64,000 nucleotides of DNA from Deltaproteobacteria bacterium (GTDB taxonomy: Bacteria > Myxococcota_A > Polyangia > Haliangiales > Haliangiaceae). Below the pieces are notes generated by a model. That model saw nothing but the letters and a program-made list of their open reading frames with translations. It did not search any database and had not been told where the DNA came from. Position 1 is the first letter of the stretch; each line of letters opens with the position of its first letter. The stretch lies in the NCBI GenBank assembly GCA_020630875.1, contig JAHDIH010000002.1, positions 557,332 through 621,331 on the forward strand, in the 5' to 3' direction. This document shows, one piece after another, positions 50,968 to 61,353 of the stretch. The translations under genes and the position numbers were made by a program.

Positions 50968-52737
50968 ATGGGGGATCTAAGGCTGGTCGTTTTATGCGTT
51001 TTTGCGGTAGCTCATTGTAGTGTTAAAGGGCCAAAACCGATGGATGCAGCACCGCAATGTTCGCAAGTTTCCGAATGCAGTGTGCCAAATGATAAGGATC
51101 CTCAATGCGTTTCAACCGATTGTAGCGACGGTATTTGTGAGTTCTTGGCTTTAGAGGAAAGAACTCCCTGTCTAAGCGATACCGGAGTAATTTGCAGCGA
51201 TGGCGTCTGCGTTCAATGTTTGATCGATTTGGACTGCAGTGATGGACAAGAGTGCATTCAAGCAACCAAAACTTGCGGCGTCGGTCATTGCACCAACGCG
51301 ACGCAAGACGGAGATGAGACCGATGTAAATTGTGGTGGCTCTTGCATGCCATGCGACACGGGAAATGGTTGCTTGGCTCCTGAAGACTGCGAATCGCAGA
51401 TATGCGATATGGGAATCTGTGCGGCACCGGTATGCGGAGATGGTATTCCACAATCGGGGGAGTTTTGCGACGATGGTAATCAGGACAATCACGATGACTG
51501 CCCGGATGGCCCTGGCGGTACGTGCAGCGTTGGGCAATGCGGGGATGGCTTTGTTCAAACGAAGGGGTCGCGGATAGAGGAGTGTGATGGCGATGGCGTG
51601 GGTACTCCTGGAGTCACGGCAGAATGCGATATGAATTGCATGACAACCGTTTGCGGCGATGGAGTCATCAACTCAAACAACAACGAGACATGTGATGATG
51701 GAAATGACAGCAATAGCGATGCTTGTCCAGACGGCCCAGGCGGTAGCTGCCAAGCCGCGTTCTGTGGAGATGGATTTGTGCTTTTGGGAGTCGAAGAGTG
51801 CGATGGTGATGGCAATGGCAATGGTGGTGAAACGGCACTGTGCGACGACGATTGTACTTTTCCAACCTGTGGTGATGGAAATATGAATTTTAGCGCAGGG
51901 GAAACCTGTGACGACGGCAACTTGGAAGTGCGAGACGATTGTCCAGATGGCCCTGCCGGAACCTGCAGAGTCGCTTCTTGCAACGATGGCTTTTGGCACG
52001 TACTTGGTTCGGGACAAGAAACTTTTCTGGATTGCGACGGTTCCTGTTTGGCGTGTCCGCGAAACCTTTTATTATCTGAGCTGCAGGTATTCGACACAGC
52101 AGTTCAATACATCGAGTACTATAATCCAACCCCTCAAACGGTCACTTTGGAAAATACCTACTTGGCTGACTACAATACCTACTACGAAATCACCCAAGGG
52201 ACGGTAACGCTTGATCCCAGTGATTTTTTAGTTAAGTTTCCGGACGGGGCTACGATGGGAGGCAATGGATATGGGGTCGTAATGTTGGGAGATGGAACGA
52301 CTTTTCAAACTGCTCACGGATTTCCGCCAGATTTTGATTTGTCGCCAGCAGATACCGTTTCTACGGCGATGTCCGGTACTTACACACCCATGAGCAGAGT
52401 CGGGCCACTTGAGGAAATGGTTGTGATGTTTGTGTGGGACGGTAGCGCCCCTCGCGTCTACGACATCGATTATTTGGTGTTTGGCAACACCGCTTTGGGA
52501 ATGGATAAAAGCTCTGTTGTTGGGTATGCGATGGAAACGTCACCTGTGATGCAGTCCTTGATGCCACCGACTTTCACTGGGAGGAGCTATCAGCGTTGCG
52601 ACTTTTCAGAAGGAACGGAACGCAAAAATAGCGGCAATGGTCTCTCGGGTCATGATGAGACCAGCGAGAATTTGTTCGACACCTTTCGGCCGGGGCTGCC
52701 AACGCCAAGAGCGACCAACGACTGCTTGATCCCCTAA
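50968..52737 (+). CDS. Multi-repeat Cys-rich lipoprotein with lamin-tail-like domain
   Basis: The 589-residue lipoprotein has a short signal and lipobox (FAVAHC). The N-terminal region has Cys pairs (CVQCLIDLDCSDGQEC). From about 155 to 330 there are at least three Myxococcus-type DUF4215 repeats (CGDGIPQSGEFCDDGN, CGDGVINSNNNETCDDGN, CGDGNMNFSAGETCDDGN), each followed by a DDCPDGPGGTC-type segment. After the last repeat the segment LLLSELQVFDTAVQYIEYYNP begins a beta domain resembling lamin-tail domains. The layout indicates an extracellular, disulfide-rich stalk carrying a C-terminal binding domain. No Shine-Dalgarno sequence precedes the ATG. Confidence 0.82.
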   Translation: MGDLRLVVLCVFAVAHCSVKGPKPMDAAPQCSQVSECSVPNDKDPQCVSTDCSDGICEFLALEERTPCLSDTGVICSDGVCVQCLIDLDCSDGQECIQATKTCGVGHCTNATQDGDETDVNCGGSCMPCDTGNGCLAPEDCESQICDMGICAAPVCGDGIPQSGEFCDDGNQDNHDDCPDGPGGTCSVGQCGDGFVQTKGSRIEECDGDGVGTPGVTAECDMNCMTTVCGDGVINSNNNETCDDGNDSNSDACPDGPGGSCQAAFCGDGFVLLGVEECDGDGNGNGGETALCDDDCTFPTCGDGNMNFSAGETCDDGNLEVRDDCPDGPAGTCRVASCNDGFWHVLGSGQETFLDCDGSCLACPRNLLLSELQVFDTAVQYIEYYNPTPQTVTLENTYLADYNTYYEITQGTVTLDPSDFLVKFPDGATMGGNGYGVVMLGDGTTFQTAHGFPPDFDLSPADTVSTAMSGTYTPMSRVGPLEEMVVMFVWDGSAPRVYDIDYLVFGNTALGMDKSSVVGYAMETSPVMQSLMPPTFTGRSYQRCDFSEGTERKNSGNGLSGHDETSENLFDTFRPGLPTPRATNDCLIP

Positions 52738-52777
52738 AAAAGTGAGCGAGCGTCAATAAGATTGTCACGACGTTAGG

Positions 52778-52806
52778 TTGTCCCCGCTCCAATGGCTCTA
52801 TATAAA
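52778..52806 (+). promoter_or_regulatory. Candidate leaderless promoter of the OmpA-type gene
   Basis: TTGTCC at 52778-52783, 17 bases, TATAAA at 52801-52806, then only 5 bases to the ATG. No ribosome binding site is present. Confidence 0.5.
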
Positions 52807-52811
52807 GTAGT

Positions 52812-54653
52812 ATGCGAATTCTTAGCGTATTTCTCTTGGTGATCTGTTCCGCATCTTCTGCACTCGCACAAGATGGCGGCAATCTAAGGCTGAATATCTT
52901 CCAACCGGCGGTTGATTCTCGTGGCTATCTGTCTGTGAACGCTTCGCAGACATTAGGTCACAAGGAACTTTCCTTCGGGATTATGACTTCTTGGGCTAAC
53001 ACCATCTTGGAATTCGAAAGTGGCCCGAACAAATATGAGATCACCAACATCGTCACCCCAGTTCTGGTTGGGGCTTACGGACTAAAACTTGGGATCGACT
53101 TGGAAATCGGCGTATCGATTCCGTTTAATATCGTTTTTGGGGACCGAGGACCAGACGATTTTGGAATGCCTGGACCCAACGATGATGAAAAATTCGCAAT
53201 AGACGGGCAAGGCCTCGGGAACATCGGCTTACATCTTAAGGCTCGATTTCTCAACACTTCAAAGTCGGCTGTTGGGCTTGGAGTTGTGTTGTCTGCGTAC
53301 CTCCCTACTCAAAGCGCGAGTGAGACTTTCTCAGACGATGATGGCCTGACCCTACAGGGGATGGCAATTCTTGATAAAGAATTTGGCCGAAGGTTTCGCG
53401 CGTCACTTAACGGTGGAATCAGGTATCGGACTGGAGATACTCGTTTCGTAGATAATACTTCTACAGGAATGCCTGCTAATCCCATCACCAACGGTGTGAT
53501 CGACGCGACGATGACGGCGCCATTTGGATTAGGGCTTTCCTTTGCGATTACGCCACAAAAATTTGAGGTCGTTGGAGAGTTGTTTGGTGAAGTGCCACTC
53601 GACGCGGAAAACTTTTTCCCTGTCGAAGCTGCGATCGGCTTGAAAGCGTACTTGGCACGCAACTCCTTCTTCACTATCGCTGGTGGTGCCGGCTTATTAA
53701 GAGACGAAGGGGCCACCCCCGATTGGCGAGGAATTATTGGCATCGTGTACGAACCAAGTATCGGCGACCGTGATGGCGATGGGATTAAAGACGACGTTGA
53801 CCAGTGCCCCGACGACCCAGAAGACAAAGATGGTTTCGAAGACTTGGATGGTTGTCCCGATCCGGATAACGATAGAGACGGCATCCTTGATGAAGATGAT
53901 GAGTGTCCGAACGTTCCAGAAGACAAAGATGGCGACAGAGACGAAGATGGTTGTCCGGATGGAGACATAGGCGATCGCGATGGTGATGGTATTCCTGATG
54001 AAGAAGACCAATGTCCTGATGATCCAGAAGACATTGATGGTTTCGAAGACAAAAACGGATGTCCAGACAATGACAACGACCAAGACGGAATTTTGGATGT
54101 AGACGACCTGTGTCCGGACGATCCAGAAGACAAAGATGGATTTAAAGATGAAGACGGATGTCCTGATCCAGACAACGATCGCGACCGAATTCTCGACGTG
54201 GACGATAAATGTCCTAACAAGCCTGAAACGTATAATGGCAAAGACGACGAAGATGGTTGTCCGGATAAAGGACTCACGGTAGTCACCGATACGGGAATCA
54301 TGATTCTCAAGAAAGTATATTTCGATACCGCCAAAACAACGCTGCAAAGCCGTTCTTTCCCGATTCTTGATGCGGTAGCGGCGACACTACAAGGTAACCC
54401 AGACATTCAGCTCATTGAGATTCAAGGGCATACAGACGAACGTGGCAATGATGACTACAACTTGAAGTTGTCTGATGGTCGTGCGCATACAGTAAAAAAA
54501 TACCTTATCGACAAAGGAATCGACGGCAGCCGCCTGAGAGCGCAAGGGTATGGAGAAAACGATCCCATCGACAGACGAAAGACTAAAGCTGCCTACGAAA
54601 AGAACCGCCGCGTAGAATTCTTGATTCTTAAGCGGTCAGCGCAACTTGAATAG
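52812..54653 (+). CDS. OmpA-family protein with thrombospondin type 3 repeats
   Basis: The 613-residue protein has a signal peptide (MRILSVFLLVICSASSALA) and a beta-barrel-like N-terminal domain to about 315. About five Asp-rich thrombospondin type 3 repeat blocks follow at about 317-490 (DRDGDGIKDDVDQCPDDPED, DNDRDGILDEDDECP). They bind calcium and form a rigid spacer. The C-terminal OmpA domain (about 500-610) holds the peptidoglycan-binding motif IEIQGHTDERGNDDYNLKLS and the Arg of KNRRVEFLI. It would tie the outer membrane to peptidoglycan across an extended spacer. A strong terminator follows. Confidence 0.93.
   Translation: MRILSVFLLVICSASSALAQDGGNLRLNIFQPAVDSRGYLSVNASQTLGHKELSFGIMTSWANTILEFESGPNKYEITNIVTPVLVGAYGLKLGIDLEIGVSIPFNIVFGDRGPDDFGMPGPNDDEKFAIDGQGLGNIGLHLKARFLNTSKSAVGLGVVLSAYLPTQSASETFSDDDGLTLQGMAILDKEFGRRFRASLNGGIRYRTGDTRFVDNTSTGMPANPITNGVIDATMTAPFGLGLSFAITPQKFEVVGELFGEVPLDAENFFPVEAAIGLKAYLARNSFFTIAGGAGLLRDEGATPDWRGIIGIVYEPSIGDRDGDGIKDDVDQCPDDPEDKDGFEDLDGCPDPDNDRDGILDEDDECPNVPEDKDGDRDEDGCPDGDIGDRDGDGIPDEEDQCPDDPEDIDGFEDKNGCPDNDNDQDGILDVDDLCPDDPEDKDGFKDEDGCPDPDNDRDRILDVDDKCPNKPETYNGKDDEDGCPDKGLTVVTDTGIMILKKVYFDTAKTTLQSRSFPILDAVAATLQGNPDIQLIEIQGHTDERGNDDYNLKLSDGRAHTVKKYLIDKGIDGSRLRAQGYGENDPIDRRKTKAAYEKNRRVEFLILKRSAQLE
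53761..54260 (+). repeat. Coding repeats for thrombospondin type 3 units
   Basis: About five degenerate blocks rich in GAT, GAC, GAA and GATGG codons and ending in TGTCC(G/T)GAT encode the Asp-rich calcium-binding units. Because the blocks are in frame, recombination between them would change spacer length only. They also create a long false open frame on the minus strand. Confidence 0.85.
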
Positions 54654-54672
54654 CGAAAGCGAAATTCTCTTG

Positions 54673-54701
54673 AAAAGCTACCACTAGTTGGTAGCTTTTT
54701 T
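54673..54701 (+). terminator. Rho-independent terminator after the OmpA-type gene
   Basis: An 11-bp perfect stem, AAAAGCTACCA at 54673-54683 and TGGTAGCTTTT at 54689-54699, has a CTAGT loop and runs into further T residues. Confidence 0.9.
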
Positions 54702-54728
54702 CGTTGCAACCCATAGCACGGATGCTAA

Positions 54729-56741
<2,013 letters not shown>

Positions 56742-56758
56742 TCGCCTATACTCATGAT

Positions 56759-57379
56759 GTGAAAACGTATCTTTTACTAGTTGGTATTCTCGCTTCATGC
56801 GCGTCTGCGCCGGATAAGTCCAGTAGTGCTTCAAGCAGTTCAAGAGCTGCAAAGTCCAACGACACAACTCCTCAAAATCTTGCCAATCAAAAAACGGTAT
56901 ATTTCGCAGGAGGATGTTTTTGGTGTTTAGAAGCCAATATGGACGGTACCAAGGGAGTAATTTCTGCTCGATCAGGTTACGCGGGGGGCGCTGAGAGTTC
57001 CGCCGACTACAAAACCGTGAGTTCAGGCAAAACTAAACATCGTGAAGCCGTAAAAGTTGTCTATGATGAGAGTGTTGTTTCTTACGAAGAAATATTAGCG
57101 GTTTTTTGGAAAAGTATTGATGCGAAGGATGCGGGAGGGCAGTACTACGATCGAGGATTTCACTATACGACGGCCATTTACTTTCAGACAGAGAAGCAAA
57201 AAGCGGCAGCTCAAGCCTCAGCGCTCGCGGAAGCAAAGAAACTAGGAATAGAAAAAGCTGCCGTAGTCATTGAGCCATTCGTAGGATTTTACGATGCCGA
57301 AGAATATCACCAAGATTATGCAAAGAAAAATCCTTTGCAGTATCAGCGTTACAAAGAAGGATCCCGCGGTGGCAAGTAG
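56759..57379 (+). CDS. msrA: Peptide methionine sulfoxide reductase MsrA, lipoprotein form
   Basis: The 206-residue protein starts at GTG with a lipoprotein signal (LLVGILASC) and a Ser-rich linker before the MsrA domain. The catalytic Cys is in AGGCFWCLEANMDG; GYAGG, HREAVKVVYD and EEYHQDYAKKNP are further family motifs. It reduces methionine-S-sulfoxide, here in the periplasm because of the lipobox. A TATACT -10 box at 56747-56752 ends 6 bases before the GTG and no Shine-Dalgarno sequence is seen, so a leaderless mRNA is likely although the gene closely follows ligA. Confidence 0.95.
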   Translation: MKTYLLLVGILASCASAPDKSSSASSSSRAAKSNDTTPQNLANQKTVYFAGGCFWCLEANMDGTKGVISARSGYAGGAESSADYKTVSSGKTKHREAVKVVYDESVVSYEEILAVFWKSIDAKDAGGQYYDRGFHYTTAIYFQTEKQKAAAQASALAEAKKLGIEKAAVVIEPFVGFYDAEEYHQDYAKKNPLQYQRYKEGSRGGK

Positions 57380-57385
57380 TTTCGT

Positions 57386-57874
57386 TTAGAACGGAATGTC
57401 GTCGTCGGATGAGCCGCCGGCAAATCCGCCCCCCTGGTTGCTGCCACCAAAGCCTCCGCCTTGATTTCCGCCACCGAACCCTCCACCATCAGGTTCAGCA
57501 GGCGGGGGATAGTCACCGCCGCCTTGATTTCCACCACCAGCGCCTCCGCTCAAGAATTGGACGTCATTAGCAATGACTTCCGTAGTCCATCGCTTGTTGC
57601 CGTCTTTATCTTCCCAGCTTCTGGTTCTTAGTTTTCCTTCGACGTATACTTGACGCCCTTTGCTAAGGTATTTCGAGCAATTTTCAGCGCGTTTACCCCA
57701 GACCACAATTCTATGCCATTCGGTTCGTTCTTGTTTGGCGCCATCTTTGTCTGTCCACGACTCGTTCGTCGCAAGGCGCAATTCACAAACACCTGCTCCG
57801 CTGGGCGTGTACCGCATGTCCGGATCTGCGCCAAGGTTACCAACAAGGATTACTTTATTTACTCCGCCAGCCAT
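57386..57874 (-). CDS. ssb: Single-stranded DNA-binding protein
   Basis: SSB of 162 residues. The N-terminal OB fold is at about 1-108 ([60 protein letters not shown]). A Gly/Asn/Gln-rich linker with repeated GGGFGG units follows, ending in the acidic tip DDDIPF that binds partner proteins. It is convergent with msrA; only 6 bases separate the two stops. No ribosome binding site is clear ahead of the ATG. Confidence 0.97.
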   Translation of the reverse strand: MAGGVNKVILVGNLGADPDMRYTPSGAGVCELRLATNESWTDKDGAKQERTEWHRIVVWGKRAENCSKYLSKGRQVYVEGKLRTRSWEDKDGNKRWTTEVIANDVQFLSGGAGGGNQGGGDYPPPAEPDGGGFGGGNQGGGFGGSNQGGGFAGGSSDDDIPF

Positions 57875-57912
57875 ATTAGTTCGCCAACGCTAGCATGGCT
57901 CTGTGACGTCAC

Positions 57913-57941
57913 TTGCGCGTGAACAGAATTTTGGGTATCGA
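57913..57941 (+). promoter_or_regulatory. Candidate leaderless promoter of the glycosyltransferase unit
   Basis: TTGCGC at 57913-57918, 17 bases, TATCGA at 57936-57941, then 7 bases to the ATG at 57949. This decides for 57949 as start rather than the upstream GTG at 57913, which would sit on the -35 box. Confidence 0.45.
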
Positions 57942-57948
57942 TGAGGTC

Positions 57949-58668
57949 ATGTATCGCGGGAACGCCGTGGCTGTGGTGATTCCAGCCTTTAACGAAGCGA
58001 ACAAAATTGCTGGTGTGATCGAAACGCTTCCAGGATATGTAGACGCGATCGTTTTGGTAGACGATGGTTCACAAGATGAAACCGTCGAGGTTGCGCTTGG
58101 TTGCAACAAGCCGCTGAGAGTGATTCGCCATCGGGCTAATGCAGGGGTCGGCGCGGCCATCGTAACCGGGTACCGTTGCGCTTTCGAATCCGCGGATATT
58201 GCTGTAGTGATGGCGGGAGATGGCCAAATGGATCCCAGCGACTTGCCAAATTTATTAGATGCAATCATTGGGGGAGGAGCGGGATACGCTAAGGGAAACC
58301 GATTCGAAAATCCTGAGGTTTGGAAAGTGATGCCCAAGCATCGATTAGTGGGAAACATTGCGCTTTCTTACGCGACCAAAGTCGCCACGGGGTTTTGGAA
58401 TTTGTTCGACTCGCAATGCGGGTACACCGCGTTATCAAAGGAGGCGTTCTTAAAGTTGCCGATACACGGTCTTAATCTTCGCTACGGTTATCCTAACTAC
58501 TTACTTGCGATGTTAAAAGGTGCTGGTGTGTCGGTGGTCGACGTACCGGTGACCGCAATTTATGGACCGGCGTGGCAAAGCGGAATAAATGTGCGAAAGG
58601 TGGTGTTTACGATACCTACCCTGCTTGCCTTTGGTTTTGTGAACAGAAAGTCTCGATGGCAGAGATAA
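57949..58668 (+). CDS. Family 2 glycosyltransferase (dolichol-phosphate-mannose-synthase-like)
   Basis: The 239-residue GT-A enzyme has the N-terminal nucleotide-sugar fold AVVIPAFNEANKIAGVIETLP, IVLVDDGSQDET, a central MAGDGQMDPSDLP with the DxD-type acidic pair, and the acceptor-side segment NLFDSQCGYTALSKEAF. It lacks the C-terminal transmembrane helices of many members. It probably moves sugar to a polyprenyl carrier or glycolipid. The next gene starts within its last 13 bases, so the two are coupled. Confidence 0.9.
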   Translation: MYRGNAVAVVIPAFNEANKIAGVIETLPGYVDAIVLVDDGSQDETVEVALGCNKPLRVIRHRANAGVGAAIVTGYRCAFESADIAVVMAGDGQMDPSDLPNLLDAIIGGGAGYAKGNRFENPEVWKVMPKHRLVGNIALSYATKVATGFWNLFDSQCGYTALSKEAFLKLPIHGLNLRYGYPNYLLAMLKGAGVSVVDVPVTAIYGPAWQSGINVRKVVFTIPTLLAFGFVNRKSRWQR

Positions 58669-59747
58669 AAAAAATAGGGGTCGTGACTACCTCTTTCCCG
58701 CAGACCGCCAAAGGCTATGCTGGAATCTTTGTAAGACAACATGTTGGTTGGCTAAAAGATAATGAAATCGCTACAGAAGTGGTGGCTGCGGGAAACGGAG
58801 CCAATGCATTAGGGGTTCGTCGAGTCCGTCACGATCCTGCGCTATTCTACTCCGAAGGTGCGCCGGACTACCTGGCTAAGTCGTATCGCGGCTACCTAGC
58901 TGCGGCTACTTTCTCAGGAAGATTGTTTGCGGAGGTGAGGCGAGCGGCTAAGGGATGGCGCGGAGGATTCGCTCATTGGCTTGTGCCGTCATCTCTCGCC
59001 ATTCCAAGACATCTTCCTCTTGTGGCAATCGCACACTCTGGAGACGTTCACTTAATGAGTAAGTTCCCCATGGTAGCTGATCAGATCTTTTCCAATTTTC
59101 TGTCGAGACAAAGTAGAATCGTCTTTGTTTCCCAAGGACTGAAAAATAGAGCGATTAGCCTGGTTCGAAGGAAGAGCCGGTCGCTTCTTCACGCGAGGTC
59201 GTTCGTTTGTCCCATGGGGGCGTCTGTTGGAATAGCAAAAGGGGATCCAACGCATTACCTGTACCTGGGAAGATTGACAGAGCAGAAAGGAGTACGAAAC
59301 CTTTTGTCATCTTACCAAGCTTCGCAGAGGAAATATCCCCTGGTGGTTGCCGGCACTGGTCCTCTCAGGGAAAACTTGGAACGAGACTATCGCGCTGAAA
59401 ACGTGAAGTTCGTGGGAGCCGTCTCGGGAGAGCAAAAGGACCGACTTTTTTCGAATGCTGCCGCGCTGATTGTTCCTTCGAAACGAACAGTTAGTGGACG
59501 AAGCGAGGGGACCCCCACAGTTGTCCTCGAAGCACTAAGCAGAGGGGTGCCGGTGATTGCGAGTGCCACTGGGGGGCTTGTTGAGCTTCCGGTTACCCAC
59601 TACGTTCCTACTGCTGCCGATGGACTTGCAAATGCTTTCACCAAATTCGAATCATTTTCGCGTAACTCCCCAGCATTCACCAACTTTTCGTGGGATGAAG
59701 TTGGCCCAATCCTTTGGAGACCAATGGCTGAGATGTTGGCAAATTAG
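58656..59747 (+). CDS. Family 4 glycosyltransferase
   Basis: The start is the ATG at 58656 (MAEIKKIGVVTTSFPQTAKG), with AGAAAG as a probable ribosome binding site; a frame from 58572 would add a meaningless leader. The 363-residue protein has the GT-B fold: an N-terminal domain (GYAGIFVRQHVGWLKDNEI) and the C-terminal donor-binding domain with YLGRLTEQKGVRNLL, VVAGTGPLRENLE and the E-x7-E-type motif RSEGTPTVVLEALSRGVPVI. It probably builds surface or envelope glycan together with the upstream family 2 enzyme. Confidence 0.9.
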   Translation: MAEIKKIGVVTTSFPQTAKGYAGIFVRQHVGWLKDNEIATEVVAAGNGANALGVRRVRHDPALFYSEGAPDYLAKSYRGYLAAATFSGRLFAEVRRAAKGWRGGFAHWLVPSSLAIPRHLPLVAIAHSGDVHLMSKFPMVADQIFSNFLSRQSRIVFVSQGLKNRAISLVRRKSRSLLHARSFVCPMGASVGIAKGDPTHYLYLGRLTEQKGVRNLLSSYQASQRKYPLVVAGTGPLRENLERDYRAENVKFVGAVSGEQKDRLFSNAAALIVPSKRTVSGRSEGTPTVVLEALSRGVPVIASATGGLVELPVTHYVPTAADGLANAFTKFESFSRNSPAFTNFSWDEVGPILWRPMAEMLAN

Positions 59748-59796
59748 AGCGGTAAACTCTTTTACAGGCTGCTTGTCCAGTATACATTCCTAAGCA

Positions 59797-60897
59797 GTGG
59801 GCAAGATCGAAGATTCGTTGGTCTCGGCCAACCAGGTAACCCTTGCCAGGCTTTTCGCCATGCCGCTTTACGCGTGGCTCTTATATCAAACGCCTGAGGT
59901 CACAGGTAGTACGAAGATGTGGTGGATTGCCACCTTCGCTGCAATGATAATCGCCAGTACTGACTTCGTCGACGGCTACCTTGCAAGACGGCATGGTCCG
60001 ACAATACTTGGGGGACTTCTGGATCCTATGGCGGACAAGGTTTTTGTGGCGCTTAGTTTCATTCCTTTGGCAGATATTTATTACAACGGTGCCACGATAC
60101 TTCCTTGGTGGATGGTGGGACTAATTCTGTTTCGCGAATACGTCGTAACGGCGCTGCGGACCAGTTATGAAATTAGGAATCTAACGCTAAAAACGAGCTA
60201 CTTCGGTAAAGTAAAAACATGGGTGCAAATGCAGTTTCTTGCAGCGTTGCTTATGATTTTGTTGGTTCAAAAAGCGGATTGGTTGATGCTGGTTTGTTGG
60301 GGCATGGTAATTCTATCTACTGGCTTTTTCGTAAAAGCTTTGGTTAAGAAGCAAAAGGTATGGCGCGGAGCCTATTTTCTATTTGGGGGGCTCGCAGTTC
60401 AGGCGGCGGCTTATCAATTCTTGAGTGTCGACCAGTTCGTACAACTATTCATGTGGACGACTGTTGGAATTACGCTTGCTTCTGGAGCTGATTACGGGAT
60501 TGATGCTGCCAAACACCTGCGAGGCAAAGGAATGCTTTCTCCCGGGGAACTTATTCGGTTGATTAGCGCGGTCTTGGTTCCTTGGCTTTGCATGTGGGTG
60601 GTTTACAAAACATCGTACGCATGGGCCCCGATGGCAATCATCAGTATCGAGCTGGCGGTTGGAGGATTGGACAACCTGTTAGCAAACGATAGAAAACACG
60701 CACGCGCACTGCAGTGGGGGCTTCGAATGGGGGGAATCACTGCGGGGTTAATCGTTGCGCTGATTTCAACAAACACTAATTTACAACTTGCCGGGTGTGT
60801 ATTTGCAATTGTAGCCTCTGCCGTTGGTGTTGGCTGGGAGTTCTATCGAGGAAGAGACTACTACTTAGAATCCTCTCACAGAAATAGGAAACTTTAG
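59797..60897 (+). CDS. CDP-alcohol phosphatidyltransferase with long C-terminal membrane extension
   Basis: The 366-residue protein starts at GTG. The first 180 residues are a CDP-alcohol phosphatidyltransferase (PgsA-like) with the full signature DGYLARRHGPTILGGLLDPMAD. The remaining 185 residues carry about five or six further hydrophobic segments (YFLFGGLAVQAAAYQFL, LIRLISAVLVPWLCMWVVY, LQLAGCVFAIVASAVGVG) not found in ordinary PgsA of about 190 residues. The exact alcohol substrate cannot be read; glycerol phosphate is likely. It overlaps the next gene by one base (TAGTG). Confidence 0.87.
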   Translation: MGKIEDSLVSANQVTLARLFAMPLYAWLLYQTPEVTGSTKMWWIATFAAMIIASTDFVDGYLARRHGPTILGGLLDPMADKVFVALSFIPLADIYYNGATILPWWMVGLILFREYVVTALRTSYEIRNLTLKTSYFGKVKTWVQMQFLAALLMILLVQKADWLMLVCWGMVILSTGFFVKALVKKQKVWRGAYFLFGGLAVQAAAYQFLSVDQFVQLFMWTTVGITLASGADYGIDAAKHLRGKGMLSPGELIRLISAVLVPWLCMWVVYKTSYAWAPMAIISIELAVGGLDNLLANDRKHARALQWGLRMGGITAGLIVALISTNTNLQLAGCVFAIVASAVGVGWEFYRGRDYYLESSHRNRKL

Positions 60898-61352
60898 TGC
60901 ATCAATTAAAACGCGTTCAAACCCTTCCCCTTTCGCTCGCAAAAGCTTGGGATTATTTTTCATCTCCTAAAAATCTGGCCGAGATTACCCCCGATAGTTT
61001 AAATTTTAAGATCAAAGGTGAGCTTCCCGCCAAAATGTACGAAGGACTTTTTATCGAGTATACGGTCAGCCCGATTCTTGGAATACCTTTGCGGTGGGTG
61101 ACAGAAATAACCCACAGCCGAGACTTAGAATACTTTGTAGACGAACAACGATTCGGTCCTTATCGGATTTGGCATCATCAACACTTCTTCGAAGAAGTAG
61201 AAGGGGGCGTGAAAATGACGGACATCGTAGACTATCGATTGCCGTTAGGAATATTGGGCAAGATGGCTCATGCTCTGTTCGTAAAGCGTCAACTAAAAAC
61301 GATTTTTGACTATCGCACGACTAAGCTCATCGAGTTATTCGGCAAAGTATAA
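60897..61352 (+). CDS. SRPBCC-family protein
   Basis: The 151-residue protein starts at a GTG sharing one base with the upstream stop. The fold signature of the START/SRPBCC family is visible: LPLSLAKAWDYFSSPKNLAEITP near the N-terminus, then YTVSPILGIPLRWVTEITH, FGPYRIWHHQHFFEEVEGG and VDYRLPLGILGKMAHALFV. Such proteins bind lipids or other hydrophobic ligands, sometimes as cyclases. Placement between two membrane-lipid genes suggests a lipid-related role. Confidence 0.85.
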   Translation: MHQLKRVQTLPLSLAKAWDYFSSPKNLAEITPDSLNFKIKGELPAKMYEGLFIEYTVSPILGIPLRWVTEITHSRDLEYFVDEQRFGPYRIWHHQHFFEEVEGGVKMTDIVDYRLPLGILGKMAHALFVKRQLKTIFDYRTTKLIELFGKV

Positions 61353-61353
61353 G

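Noticed and set aside
53309-54406. 365-residue open frame on the minus strand
   Set aside because: It is antisense to the OmpA-type gene; Ser/Pro-rich repeats mirror the Asp-rich calcium repeats and no start or motif supports it.
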